Virus record (IMG/VR): IMGVR_UViG_3300025395_000011
Coordinates: 1 to 48,816 of that record
Reading direction: 5' to 3' (one strand)
Source of the DNA: a virus
Length of the DNA: 48,816 nt
Numbering within the stretch: position 1 is the stretch's first letter; every line of letters begins with the position of its first letter. The translations under genes and the position numbers were made by a program. This document shows, in pieces, positions 19,970 through 28,400 of the stretch. The notes below the pieces were generated by a model that had not been told where the DNA came from, searched no databases, and saw only the letters and a list, made by a program, of their open reading frames with translations.

Positions 19970-21199
19970 ATGGCTGATACCGCATTCTCCGGTCCAATTA
20001 TTGTATTTGGGCAATCGCCCTATACGGGATCAGAATATAATCCTGACTTAGGCTCTTCGCTATTTTATGCGGGGGGCGGCATCCTTGATCCGCGCACTCC
20101 TTTTACTTACATTCCCGGTGAGTCACAGGCAGCGCAGGATTTTGGGTGGTACGGCTTCAGTGACATTGTTTCGTTCACTGGCGTCCCATACACAAACGCA
20201 GCGGCAGCAATTGTTGCCTCTGCAAACGCAACAAGCGCAACTCTTACGCTTGTTTCCACTAACTCCGCGACCACTGGCGTCTATTATTCAACGAACTTTG
20301 TTCGTTCGGATACGGGCGTTACGGATACGGTTCTTGCTCTTGATGCTTACGCTTCAGTCACCGCTTCGGCAACGAACGGCGTTCTGACGGTTACGGCAAA
20401 CAGCGGCATGCCAATCGGACCCGGCATGGTTCTCCTTTCATCGTCTACGACGGTAACAGGCGGAACTCTTGGTGCATCTTCTGGTGTGTATATTGGCTCC
20501 CAATTGACCACGACCGGAACTTCATCAACGGTTGGTAACGGACAAACTGGTACTTATCAGCTTAGTCAGAACGTGACTTTCACGTCTGGAACAGTCACTT
20601 TGGCTTATCCAAACGTGCAACAGTGCGCTATTCCAACAAACATCCAGACTCCTTCAATCTGGTTGTGGAATCCAATGGCTATGGTTGGCCGCGCAGTAAG
20701 TGTTACTGCGGCAGCAAGTGCTACTGCTACAACCGCGACTGTTAACGGCTACGATGTCTACGGATATCCAATGTCGGAAAACATTACGATTTCGGCAGGT
20801 AACGCTGTTAACGGTAAGAAAGCATTTAAGTACATCAAGAGTGTTGTTCTTAACGCTGCTGATGCTACACATGCCTATTCCGTTGGTACAACCGCAATTG
20901 TTGGCCTTCCTGTTCGTTCGGATACGGCTGCTGAAGTTGTAGTAAATTCTGGTAACTCTCAGACTGCTTTGAGTGTTAACACGGGTTTTGCTGCAAACGG
21001 CTTCTTACCTGCTGACCGTACTACACCGTCCGCAACAACGGGCGATGTCCGTGGCACGATTGACCTTGCGAATGCGTCGGGTGTCAATCTTACGCCTTCC
21101 ACTGGCACGAACAAGTATTCGTTCCGCCAGATTCCGCAAGCCTACAATGTTCAGTCTGCAACTGGCTTGTTTGGTTTAACCCAGTATTACAACTTTTAA
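19970..21199 (+). CDS. Virion structural protein with inserted beta module
   Basis: The 409-residue protein is Thr/Ser/Ala/Gly-rich and beta-structured. Residues about 125-210 form a module with TNGVLTVTANSGMPIGPGMV, SGVYIGSQLT and TGTYQLSQNVT, the same kind of module that occurs in the tail protein at 34842 (GTYSISISQ). The flanks (IWLWNPMAMVGRAVSVTAA and NLTPSTGTNKYSFRQIPQAY) are probably the native virion domain. Located right after the capsid gene, it may be a head fiber or minor head protein. No enzymatic motif is seen. Confidence 0.65.
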   Translation: MADTAFSGPIIVFGQSPYTGSEYNPDLGSSLFYAGGGILDPRTPFTYIPGESQAAQDFGWYGFSDIVSFTGVPYTNAAAAIVASANATSATLTLVSTNSATTGVYYSTNFVRSDTGVTDTVLALDAYASVTASATNGVLTVTANSGMPIGPGMVLLSSSTTVTGGTLGASSGVYIGSQLTTTGTSSTVGNGQTGTYQLSQNVTFTSGTVTLAYPNVQQCAIPTNIQTPSIWLWNPMAMVGRAVSVTAAASATATTATVNGYDVYGYPMSENITISAGNAVNGKKAFKYIKSVVLNAADATHAYSVGTTAIVGLPVRSDTAAEVVVNSGNSQTALSVNTGFAANGFLPADRTTPSATTGDVRGTIDLANASGVNLTPSTGTNKYSFRQIPQAYNVQSATGLFGLTQYYNF

Positions 21200-21209
21200 G
21201 GAGTAACCC

Positions 21210-21626
21210 ATGAAGCATCATTCTGAACATCATGGTCACCATGCTCATGGCGGTCATGCTCATCACATGGTTAAGAAGCATTCTATGCATACGATGAAAC
21301 GTGCTGCCCACAAAAAGGGCGGCGCTGTCGAATCGCCAATGCATGGTCAAGTAGACAAAGACGAAACCCCACATGACGTTTACGCAGGTGCAAATTCTCC
21401 TACGGTACACGAAGCCAAGGAAAAGCATGCAGCCCGTAAACGCGGTGGCCGCACTCACAAGGCGCATAAGCACCTTGAAATGCATGGTCACCATGCTCAT
21501 CACCGTCTTGACCGCCCTGCCCGTAAGTCGGGTGGTGCAGTTGGCGGCGCTGAGATGCGTCCTTTCTCCGCAGCCAACAAGGTTAAGACCCCTGCTGGCC
21601 GCATGGTGGAGCCGGGGGAGTCGTAA
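21210..21626 (+). CDS. His-rich GG-motif protein, zero-frame product
   Basis: The 138-residue zero-frame product begins with a histidine-rich stretch (MKHHSEHHGHHAHGGHAHHM) and has three GG motifs: HKKGGAV, RKRGGRT and RKSGGAV. A second His patch lies in between. Histidine richness suggests metal binding or acid-dependent behaviour (inference). The stop TAA at 21624-21626 lies six bases before a strong stem-loop and behind a run of five G. A conserved domain continues in the minus-1 frame (see 21617-21826), so this may be the shorter of two products. GGAG lies nine bases before the start. Confidence 0.7.
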   Translation: MKHHSEHHGHHAHGGHAHHMVKKHSMHTMKRAAHKKGGAVESPMHGQVDKDETPHDVYAGANSPTVHEAKEKHAARKRGGRTHKAHKHLEMHGHHAHHRLDRPARKSGGAVGGAEMRPFSAANKVKTPAGRMVEPGES

Positions 21627-21649
21627 GCCGTCAGCATCATGCTGATGGC
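21614..21649 (+). promoter_or_regulatory. Candidate minus-1 ribosomal frameshift signal
   Basis: A run of five G followed by AG (21614-21620) spans the zero-frame codons GGG GAG. After a 6-base spacer holding the zero-frame TAA comes a 10-bp stem GCCGTCAGCA (21627-21636) with TGCTGATGGC (21640-21649), a loop of three bases and one G-U pair. The slip site allows perfect re-pairing of the GGG codon but only partial re-pairing of GAG, so it is not a canonical XXXYYYZ heptamer. Spacing and stem are typical of known minus-1 signals. Confidence 0.55.
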
Positions 21650-21826
21650 GGTGCTACGAAGTGGATTCAGGGTGCTATCAAGCATCCCGGTGCGCTTCAT
21701 CGGCAGCTTCACGTCCCGGCTGGGGAGAAAATCCCCGCCAAAAAGTTAGCTAAAGCGGCGCATAGCGATAACCCTACTCTTGCTAAACGCGCCAGACTGG
21801 CTCAGACGTTGAAGAAAATGCACTAA
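21617..21826 (+). CDS. Minus-1 frame extension: conserved basic domain
   Basis: This frame is open from 21587 and ends at 21826, but has no ATG, GTG or TTG at its beginning, so it cannot be started independently in the usual way. It encodes HADGGATKWIQGAIKHPG, then LHRQLHVPAGEKIPAKKLAK and NPTLAKRARLAQTLKKM, a block I recognise as a C-terminal domain common in phage proteins (WIxxAIKxPGALxxxL, then GxxIPxxKL). Joined to the zero frame by a minus-1 shift at about 21617, the product would be about 205 residues. The alternative is a decayed gene with a base lost. Confidence 0.6.
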   Translation, partial: GVVSRQHHADGGATKWIQGAIKHPGALHRQLHVPAGEKIPAKKLAKAAHSDNPTLAKRARLAQTLKKMH

Positions 21827-21831
21827 TTGAG

Positions 21832-21856
21832 GGGGGCTGCGGCCCCCTTCTTTCTT
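21832..21856 (+). terminator. Rho-independent terminator
   Basis: GGGGGC-TGCG-GCCCCC (21832-21847) followed by TTCTTTCTT. It lies six bases after the minus-1 frame stop. Confidence 0.8.
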
Positions 21857-21867
21857 CGGAGGTTTTT

Positions 21868-22113
21868 ATGACTGCTGCATGGACAAGATCTGAAGGTAAA
21901 TCACCCTCTGGCGGGTTAAACGCTAAGGGTCGTTCTTCGTATCATTCTGAAACGGGCGGCACATTGAAAGCCCCCACCAAAGATACGCATAATTCCCGCC
22001 ATAAGTCATTCTGTGCGCGGATGGAAGGGATGCGTTCCAAACTGACAAATCACAAAAACGCGCATGATCCAGAAAGCCGGATCAATAAGTCGCTTCGGAA
22101 ATGGGGTTGCTAA
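21868..22113 (+). CDS. DUF6321-like small basic protein
   Basis: The 81-residue protein has AWTRSEGKSPSGGLNAKGR, SYHSETGGTLKAP and SFCARMEGMRSKL, ending INKSLRKWGC. I recognise this as the pattern of DUF6321 (AWTRKEGKNPxGGLNxKGRxSY ... SFCARMxGMK ... LxKWxC), a small basic phage protein with no assigned role. CGGAGG lies five bases before the start. It is the first of a group of three very small genes after a terminator. Confidence 0.85.
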   Translation: MTAAWTRSEGKSPSGGLNAKGRSSYHSETGGTLKAPTKDTHNSRHKSFCARMEGMRSKLTNHKNAHDPESRINKSLRKWGC

Positions 22114-22114
22114 A

Positions 22115-22195
22115 ATGGTTGTAGGTTTATCATTTGGTGAAATTGTTAATGTTGCCCTTTCCGGCATAATTCTTATTCTTTTGGTGAGGAAATAA
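22115..22195 (+). CDS. Putative 26-residue membrane microprotein
   Basis: The ATG at 22115 lies one base after the upstream stop, and the TAA (22193-22195) overlaps the next ATG as TAATG. The peptide is one hydrophobic span (IVNVALSGIILILLV) with a RK ending, so a membrane anchor with a positively charged C-terminus. It has no strong ribosome site of its own and probably depends on coupling. Family unknown. Confidence 0.45.
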   Translation: MVVGLSFGEIVNVALSGIILILLVRK

Positions 22196-22359
22196 TGGCT
22201 AAGACACCTTTTTGGGAGCATCCCGCTGAGAAAGATGCTCATCATAAACACCTCACCGCAAAACAAAAATCAACCGCAAAAGCACATGCAAGGGCGGCTG
22301 GCCGTCCTTATCCAAATTTGGTGGATAATGCAGCAGTTGCACGTAAAAAAGGTAAATAA
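22195..22359 (+). CDS. Small basic protein, KLTxxQK / GRPYPNLVDN family
   Basis: The 54-residue protein opens MAKTPFWEHPAEKDAHH, then LTAKQKSTAKAHARAAGRP and YPNLVDNAAVARKKGK. I have seen this pattern (LTxxQKxxAKARAxAAGRPYPNLVDN) in small proteins of many phages, close to DUF6321 genes. No function is known. It is very basic and could bind nucleic acid. A GTGAGGAAATA stretch gives the ribosome site. Confidence 0.75.
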   Translation: MAKTPFWEHPAEKDAHHKHLTAKQKSTAKAHARAAGRPYPNLVDNAAVARKKGK

Positions 22360-22361
22360 TT

Positions 22362-23159
22362 ATGACCAGCCAAGCTTTTGTAATTAACGATTCCGTCACT
22401 AAACGTGGTTATTATGAACCATTTGAGTTGCAGGTTTCCCGCAATCAAATTACGGGCCATACGCCCACCAATATTTTTGGTTATGGCACGACCCCCGCAA
22501 CGGCTGGGTTATTTCGCACCGTTTGGGAGAATATGGGATCAACAGAATATGTGTTTCCGTCTTCCGCTGTGACAATGAACCTTGTTAGTACGGTGAATAC
22601 CGATACCGCAACGATTACCATTGTTGGTTTGGATGCTAATTACAATGTGCTTACCGAAAATCTTGTTTTAAATGGCACAACCAATGTGCCAACGGTAAAC
22701 CAGTATTTCCGCATCAATAATATGTTTGTTTCCGTTGGAAGTACGACTAATCCATCCGGTGTCATAACACTAATCAACGGCGGTGTAACGTATGCCCAGA
22801 TCAATACGGGCGTATTTAACGGAACAACATCAAGCCTTGGCGCATCTCAACAGGCTGTATATACGGTTCCCGCAGGTTACACATTTTACGGTTATCGTTA
22901 TGGCGCTTATTCTTCGTTCAACGGAAACAGCGCAAACTATACAACGTATCGGGCAATTACCAATTCATCGTCAGGCGTTCAAAAGCTAATTGTAACTACA
23001 CCATTCAACACAACATATGAAGTACAACGCCATTTCCCATTTGCTTATGCGGAAAAAACCGATTTGCGCTTCCAAATTGCATCAAGCGCTGCGGCGGCGG
23101 CAGTTGTGAGCATCAATATTGGCGGTGTTTTAATAGCAAACGACGGTACTATCTTCTAA
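22362..23159 (+). CDS. Virion structural protein
   Basis: The 265-residue protein has RGYYEPFELQVSRNQITGH, TVWENMGSTEYVFPSSAV, VGLDANYNVLTENLVLNGT and YFRINNMFV, blocks I recall from structural proteins of environmental podovirus-like phages. Its beta-rich composition and the terminal hydrophobic strand (AAAAAVVSINIGGVLIAN) fit a virion component, perhaps head-tail junction or fiber base. There is no enzyme motif. It starts two bases after the previous stop. Confidence 0.65.
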   Translation: MTSQAFVINDSVTKRGYYEPFELQVSRNQITGHTPTNIFGYGTTPATAGLFRTVWENMGSTEYVFPSSAVTMNLVSTVNTDTATITIVGLDANYNVLTENLVLNGTTNVPTVNQYFRINNMFVSVGSTTNPSGVITLINGGVTYAQINTGVFNGTTSSLGASQQAVYTVPAGYTFYGYRYGAYSSFNGNSANYTTYRAITNSSSGVQKLIVTTPFNTTYEVQRHFPFAYAEKTDLRFQIASSAAAAAVVSINIGGVLIANDGTIF

Positions 23160-23168
23160 GGATAGCAA

Positions 23169-24092
23169 ATGACCAGTTCGGGTACGTACAACTTCCAACC
23201 CAGCTTAGGTGAGTTAGTCCTCAATGCGTTTTCGCGTTGCGGAATCCGCCGTACTTCGCTTCTGCAAGAGCATTTTGCAGACGCTACGATGGAAACCAAC
23301 CTTATGTTGGCGTCTTGGGCTAACCAAGGCGTCAATCTGTGGGAAGTGGATCTTATATCCGTACCTCTTGTTCAAGGCGTAACAACCTATTCGGCGGCCC
23401 CTATAGATAATATTACCGCCATTTCCGGCACTGGTACAACCGCTACTCTTACTTATAGCAGTACCAATACGTATCCCGTTGGCTCTCCAATTACTGTGGC
23501 GGGCATGACCCCTACTGGGTACAATGGTACGTATGTTGTTACCGCATCTACATCTACGACTGTGTCTTATGCAAATTCCACAACGGGTAGCTTGACTGTG
23601 GCGGGTACTGTTACGGGCGATGCACGTCCAACAGTTATGGTTTTGGATGCGTTTATTCGATACAATAGCGGCACTTCTTCGCAGTTTGACCGCGTTATTA
23701 TGCCTATTTCGCGCACAGAATACTCCCAAACGCCAAATAAATTGCTTCAATCGCCGCCAACAGTGTTCTGGTTTGACCGTTTAATTAGCCCAACGATCAC
23801 CGTTTGGCCTGTTCCAGACCAGACTGGTTACTATACGTTAAACTATTACAGGGTTCATCAGATCCAAGATGCAAATCTAACGGGCGGCCAAACGGTTGAC
23901 ATTCCGTATCGTTGGCTGGATGCGATGGCCTCTGGATTAGCGGCACGGTTATCCGCTATTTATGCCCCTGACAGGCTCCAATTATTGGAAGCTAAGGCGG
24001 AACAGGCGTATACGATAGCCGCTACGCAGGATACGGAAAACGTCCCACTTTATATTATGCCTGGATTAGCGGGATATTTTAGGGTTTCTTAA
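23169..24092 (+). CDS. Head-tail adaptor (P22 gp4 / T7 gp11-like) with inserted module
   Basis: The 307-residue protein has an all-helical start (LGELVLNAFSRCGIRRTSLL, MLASWANQGVNLWEVDLISV) and an end PYRWLDAMASGLAARLSAIY that fit short-tailed phage adaptor proteins binding below the portal. Between QGVTTYSAAP (about 76) and DARPTVMVLDAFIR (about 150) there is an extra beta module of about 65 residues with YPVGSPITVAGMTPTGYNG and TYVVTASTST, typical of a widespread GTY-VT repeat. Removing it would rejoin two halves of an otherwise compact adaptor, so it looks like an insertion. Confidence 0.7.
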   Translation: MTSSGTYNFQPSLGELVLNAFSRCGIRRTSLLQEHFADATMETNLMLASWANQGVNLWEVDLISVPLVQGVTTYSAAPIDNITAISGTGTTATLTYSSTNTYPVGSPITVAGMTPTGYNGTYVVTASTSTTVSYANSTTGSLTVAGTVTGDARPTVMVLDAFIRYNSGTSSQFDRVIMPISRTEYSQTPNKLLQSPPTVFWFDRLISPTITVWPVPDQTGYYTLNYYRVHQIQDANLTGGQTVDIPYRWLDAMASGLAARLSAIYAPDRLQLLEAKAEQAYTIAATQDTENVPLYIMPGLAGYFRVS

Positions 24093-24094
24093 CA

Positions 24095-24694
24095 ATGGCT
24101 TACATAGTTTACGTAGCGACAAACATTGTAAACGGGAACCGCTATATTGGCGTTACATCCCGTGGTTTGTCATATCGTAAATCCAATCATTATTCTAAGG
24201 CAAGGGCCAAATTTTCAAATGGCGGAAGTTGCCCTAAGTTTCATGCAGCAATTCGCAAATATGGTGAAGACGCTTTTTCATGGGAAATATTAGAAATCCA
24301 TGCAAATATTGATGACATGATAGCAGCAGAAATTCGACTTATTGCTGAATTAAAACCTGAATACAATTTGGCCGCTGGCGGAGAAGGTGCAAAAGGTATT
24401 AAGCACACAGAAGAAACTAAACGTTTACTTTCTGAACAAAAAAAGGGCAAAATTGTTTCCGCAGAAAGACGGGAACAAATGAGAAAAACGGCTCAAAAAA
24501 CAAACACGACCCCCGAATATCGCGCAAAAATGTCTGCTGTCCAAAAAGGTAAACGCAAAACACCTGAATGGCGGGCCAAAATATCTGCTGCCCATAAAGG
24601 CAAAAAGAAACCACGTACCCCAGAACATCAAGCCAAAATTACTGCTGCTCTTCGTGAAACTCATGCACAAAGGCGGATGGAGGCTTTGCACTAA
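24095..24694 (+). CDS. Free-standing GIY-YIG homing endonuclease
   Basis: The 199-residue protein starts with a GIY-YIG nuclease domain: YIVYVATNIVNGNRYIGVTS, then HYSKARAKF, KYGEDAFSWEILE and AAEIRLIAELKPEYNLAAGG, where the Glu before IRLI is the probable catalytic metal ligand. From residue 100 on it has four NUMOD3-like DNA-binding repeats (HTEETKRLLSEQKKGK, SAERREQMRK, TPEYRAKMSAVQKGK, TPEWRAKISAAHKGK and TPEHQAKI). It sits between two virion genes with two bases on one side and a TAATG overlap on the other, which is the usual place of a Seg-like homing gene. The flanking genes appear intact. Confidence 0.92.
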   Translation: MAYIVYVATNIVNGNRYIGVTSRGLSYRKSNHYSKARAKFSNGGSCPKFHAAIRKYGEDAFSWEILEIHANIDDMIAAEIRLIAELKPEYNLAAGGEGAKGIKHTEETKRLLSEQKKGKIVSAERREQMRKTAQKTNTTPEYRAKMSAVQKGKRKTPEWRAKISAAHKGKKKPRTPEHQAKITAALRETHAQRRMEALH

Positions 24695-25422
24695 TGGCTT
24701 ATCGTCCCCACGGCCATGCATATGCGAATCCTAACTCCCCCTCCGCATGGGGGCGGTGCGACCGTTGCGGGTTTATTTACAACCATAAGACCCTGCGTTT
24801 TCAATTTGATTACCGTGGTCCGCAATTGCAGAACCTGCGATTTTTGGTGTGCGAAAAATGCTATGACAAGCCTCAGGCTCAGTTAAAACCAATTATGGTC
24901 AGTCAAGACCCGATTCCAATTATGAATGCCCGTCCTGATTCGTATGATTACTACAATACAAGCAATTTGGCGGAACCCGGCTTTACCATTAACACCGCCA
25001 CTGGCATTCCCGTCCCCAATAATGTTGATCTGATTACGGAAGATGGGCAAACTTTAACCGCGCAGCCCATTGGCAAGCCCGCAGATCTTGATCCTAATGC
25101 GTTAATGCCGTTAATCAACCAGACGCAATACGATATTCTATTACCCGTGCTATCAATTACCGCTGATGGTTCCACTACCGTTACCGTGACGACATCCGCC
25201 GCAAATAACCTCTCAACTGGCAGCCAAATATCGGTTACGGGGACAACAAACAACAACGCTATGGGTATGTACAGTGTAACCGTTTTATCGGCGGTTTCTT
25301 TTACATATCAAGCTAATTCTGCTATACCTTCAGGTGGACTTTTGGGTCCAAATACACGTATAGTAACTGCGTCCGTTGGTATTCCGCCGCAATATACACA
25401 AATCGTTCAAACAGGTGCGTAA
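24694..25422 (+). CDS. Zinc-ribbon virion protein
   Basis: The 242-residue protein has a CxxC pair CDRCGFIYN near residue 22 and a second pair VCEKCYDKPQ near 53, with LRFQFDYRGPQLQNLRFLV between, so a zinc ribbon. I recall the blocks CDRCGFxYN, LRWQxDY and NxRPDxYD from a phage structural family next to adaptor genes. Residues about 145-225 hold a beta module (SITADGSTTVTVTTSAANNL, GMYSVTVLSAVSFTY) similar to the insertion in the adaptor at 23169. Its role in the virion is not known. Confidence 0.7.
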   Translation: MAYRPHGHAYANPNSPSAWGRCDRCGFIYNHKTLRFQFDYRGPQLQNLRFLVCEKCYDKPQAQLKPIMVSQDPIPIMNARPDSYDYYNTSNLAEPGFTINTATGIPVPNNVDLITEDGQTLTAQPIGKPADLDPNALMPLINQTQYDILLPVLSITADGSTTVTVTTSAANNLSTGSQISVTGTTNNNAMGMYSVTVLSAVSFTYQANSAIPSGGLLGPNTRIVTASVGIPPQYTQIVQTGA

Positions 25423-28400
25423 ATGTCAAATATTTCCATTTCAAACCTGCCATCAACTACAGCGGCGACCGCAAACAATCAAATTCCTGCGGTGCAAAAC
25501 GGGACGACCGTTTACCTTACGGTAGGGCAAATCGCGCAATATACCCAACAAACTTACCCAAATAATGGTATTACATCTATTACGGTGCAATCTCCGCTTT
25601 CCGGTGGGACGATTACGTCTACGGGGACAATTGGATTGCCAACGGGTTCGCTATCCAATTCTTACTTAGCGAACATGCCCGCCAATACCATCAAAGGCAA
25701 CAATACGGGGGTTTCTTCTGCCCCAACAGATTTAACTGTAGCTCAGACAATGAGTCTATTGGGGGCGGCACCGTTAGCTTCCCCCGCATTTACTGGGGTT
25801 CCTACGGCTCCAACTCCTGCAACCAGCGATTCAAGCACGACGTTAGCAACGACTGCCTACGTTAAAGCACAGGGATTTGGTGGTGGTAGTGTTACATCAA
25901 TTACGGCGGGAACGGGTTTGTCCGGCGGTACGATTACAACCTCCGGTACCATTGCAATTTCCAGCACGGGCGTTACGGCGGGAACTTATGGTTCCGCATC
26001 GGTTGTTCCTCAATTTACCGTCAATGCCCAAGGTCAAATTACTTCCGCGTCAAATGTTAACATTTTGATTCCATCGGGTCAGGTCACTGGCCTTGGAACA
26101 ATGGCGACGCAAAATGCGAACTCCGTTGCAATTACGGGCGGTTCAATTAACCAGACGACAATTGGCGCATCAACTCCAAGTTCTGGTTCTTTTACAAACC
26201 TCACCGCCAATGGAACAACCAATTTAGCAACGATTGCTACTGGTACGTGGAATGGAACCGCTATTTCTATTGGGTATGGTGGTACAGGCGCAACAACTGC
26301 TCCGGGGGCAAGAACGGCTCTTGGTGTAGCCTCTTCTGGCGCGAATAGCGACATTACAAGTATAACGGGGCTAACCACACCACTGGCGGAAACACAGGGC
26401 GGTACGGGTTATGGGTCGTATACGACAGGTGATTTGCTTTATGCTTCATCATCTTCCACCTTGGCCCGTCTTAATGACGTGGCTACTGGCAATGCACTTA
26501 TTTCTGGCGGAGTCGGTGTTGCTCCGTCTTGGGGTAAAATTGGTCTTACTACGCATGTAAGTGGGACGTTGGGTACCGCAAATGGCGGTACTGGCTTAAC
26601 ATCATTTACGTCTGGAGGTGCATTATATGCCACCTCTACGTCAGCTTTAACATCCGGCACGTTGCCTGTAACGGCGGGGGGAACTGGGGTTACAACCTCT
26701 ACGGGTACTGGTTCAGTAGTGTTGTCAAATTCGCCAACGCTTGTAACGCCAGCCCTTGGAACCCCATCTGCTGCGGTTTTGACAAATGCTACGGGATTAC
26801 CTTTAACAACTGGCGTAACGGGTACGCTTCCTGTTTCCAATGGTGGTACTGGGGCTACAACCTTAACGGGCTATCTTGTTGGTAACGGAACAAGTGCGTT
26901 TACCGCTGTTTCTACTATTCCAAATGCTGGGTTGACCAATTCCTCCATTACGATTGGTTCTACCGCAATATCCCTTGGCGGCAGTACTTCTACAATTTCT
27001 GGTTTGACAACGCTTACTTTGACGCAGGACCCAACGTCCGCCTTGCAAGCTTCGACAAAACAATATGTCGACAACACAGTTTCAACGGTTGCCAATACGA
27101 CGTATCACACCGCCTCTGGTTATGCGACTACCGCAGACCTTGGTACGGTAACATACAATAATGGTACAGCAGGTGTTGGCGCTACAATTACCAATGCGGG
27201 TACTCAGGCAGCGTTAACCATTGATGGTTATACATTTACCGCGACTGACGTTACTAATTCGACCCGCGTTTTGGTTAAAAACCAATCAAGTGGTTTGCAA
27301 AACGGTATTTATGTCGTTACAAACCAAGGTTCTGGTTCAACTAACTGGGTATTAACCCGTTCTACCGATTTTAACGCAGTTGGAACAGGGCCTAATTTCA
27401 TTGAAACTGGCGCTGCTGTTTACGTCAGCAATGGCACGACAAACGGCGCAACTTCTTGGACCATGACGACGACTGGTACAATTACCGTTGGTTCAACCGC
27501 ATTGGTTTGGTCGCAAATTTCTTCTTCCGGCAACATTCAAGTTTCTGCCCCTATTACCAAAACGGGTAATACAATTGGCCTTGGAACGGTTGGCGTTGGA
27601 AATGGTGGAACAGGTTTAACTACGCTAACCGCGTATGGATTGTTATATGCCCCAAGCACGTCCTCTGTTGGTCAGATTTCCCCATCTGCAACAACTGGGT
27701 ATGCGCTTCTTTCCAACGGTTCATCCGCCGCAGCTTCGTTTGGTCAAGTATCTCTTACAGCGGGCGTAACCGGAACATTACCAACCGCCAATGGTGGGAC
27801 TAACCTTACGACCTTTACGGCGGCAAATAACGCTATTTATTCAACATCCGCATCCGCATTAACGGCGGGTACACTTCCTGTTCTTGCTGGCGGTACGGGC
27901 GTCACAACCTCAACTGGCACAGGATCTGTTGTTCTTTCAACGTCTCCAACGCTTGTTACCCCCGCCCTTGGTACGCCATCTGCCGCTGTTTTGACCAATG
28001 CAACTGGTCTTCCATTAACTACGGGCGTAACTGGAACGTTGGGCGTTACAAATGGCGGAACGGGTACAACAACAACGTTTACTGCGGGTTCGGTTGTATT
28101 TTCGGGCGCTTCAGGTGTCTATTCTCAAAATAACTCAAAGTTTTTCTGGGATAACACCAATTTCCGCCTTGGTTTAAATACCGTTGCTCCAAATACAACA
28201 TTAACAGTTTTATCAAATAGTCAAACCGCTACGCCCCCAACAACGGGCCTACCAGCGGGTACTGACATATATATTATGGGCGCTAATGCCGCCAATACCC
28301 GTATTACGCAGGACGCATACGGCACAGGTGCTTATGGTGTATATACAGCACGTTCCGCCCGTGGAACTGCCGCATCTCCAACAGCATCGCAATCTGGCGA

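Noticed and set aside
21868-22359. Toxin-antitoxin pair made by the small genes after the frameshift region
   Set aside because: The genes match families of small basic phage proteins and a membrane microprotein. No toxin or antitoxin motif is visible.
23214-23750. 178-codon minus-strand open frame in the adaptor gene
   Set aside because: Antisense shadow, Arg/Cys/Ile-rich, no start signal.
26668-28065. Regular repeats that might be taken for a CRISPR array or DNA-level tandem repeats
   Set aside because: The repeats are protein-level fiber blocks in one continuous frame, differ at third codon positions and are not regularly spaced.
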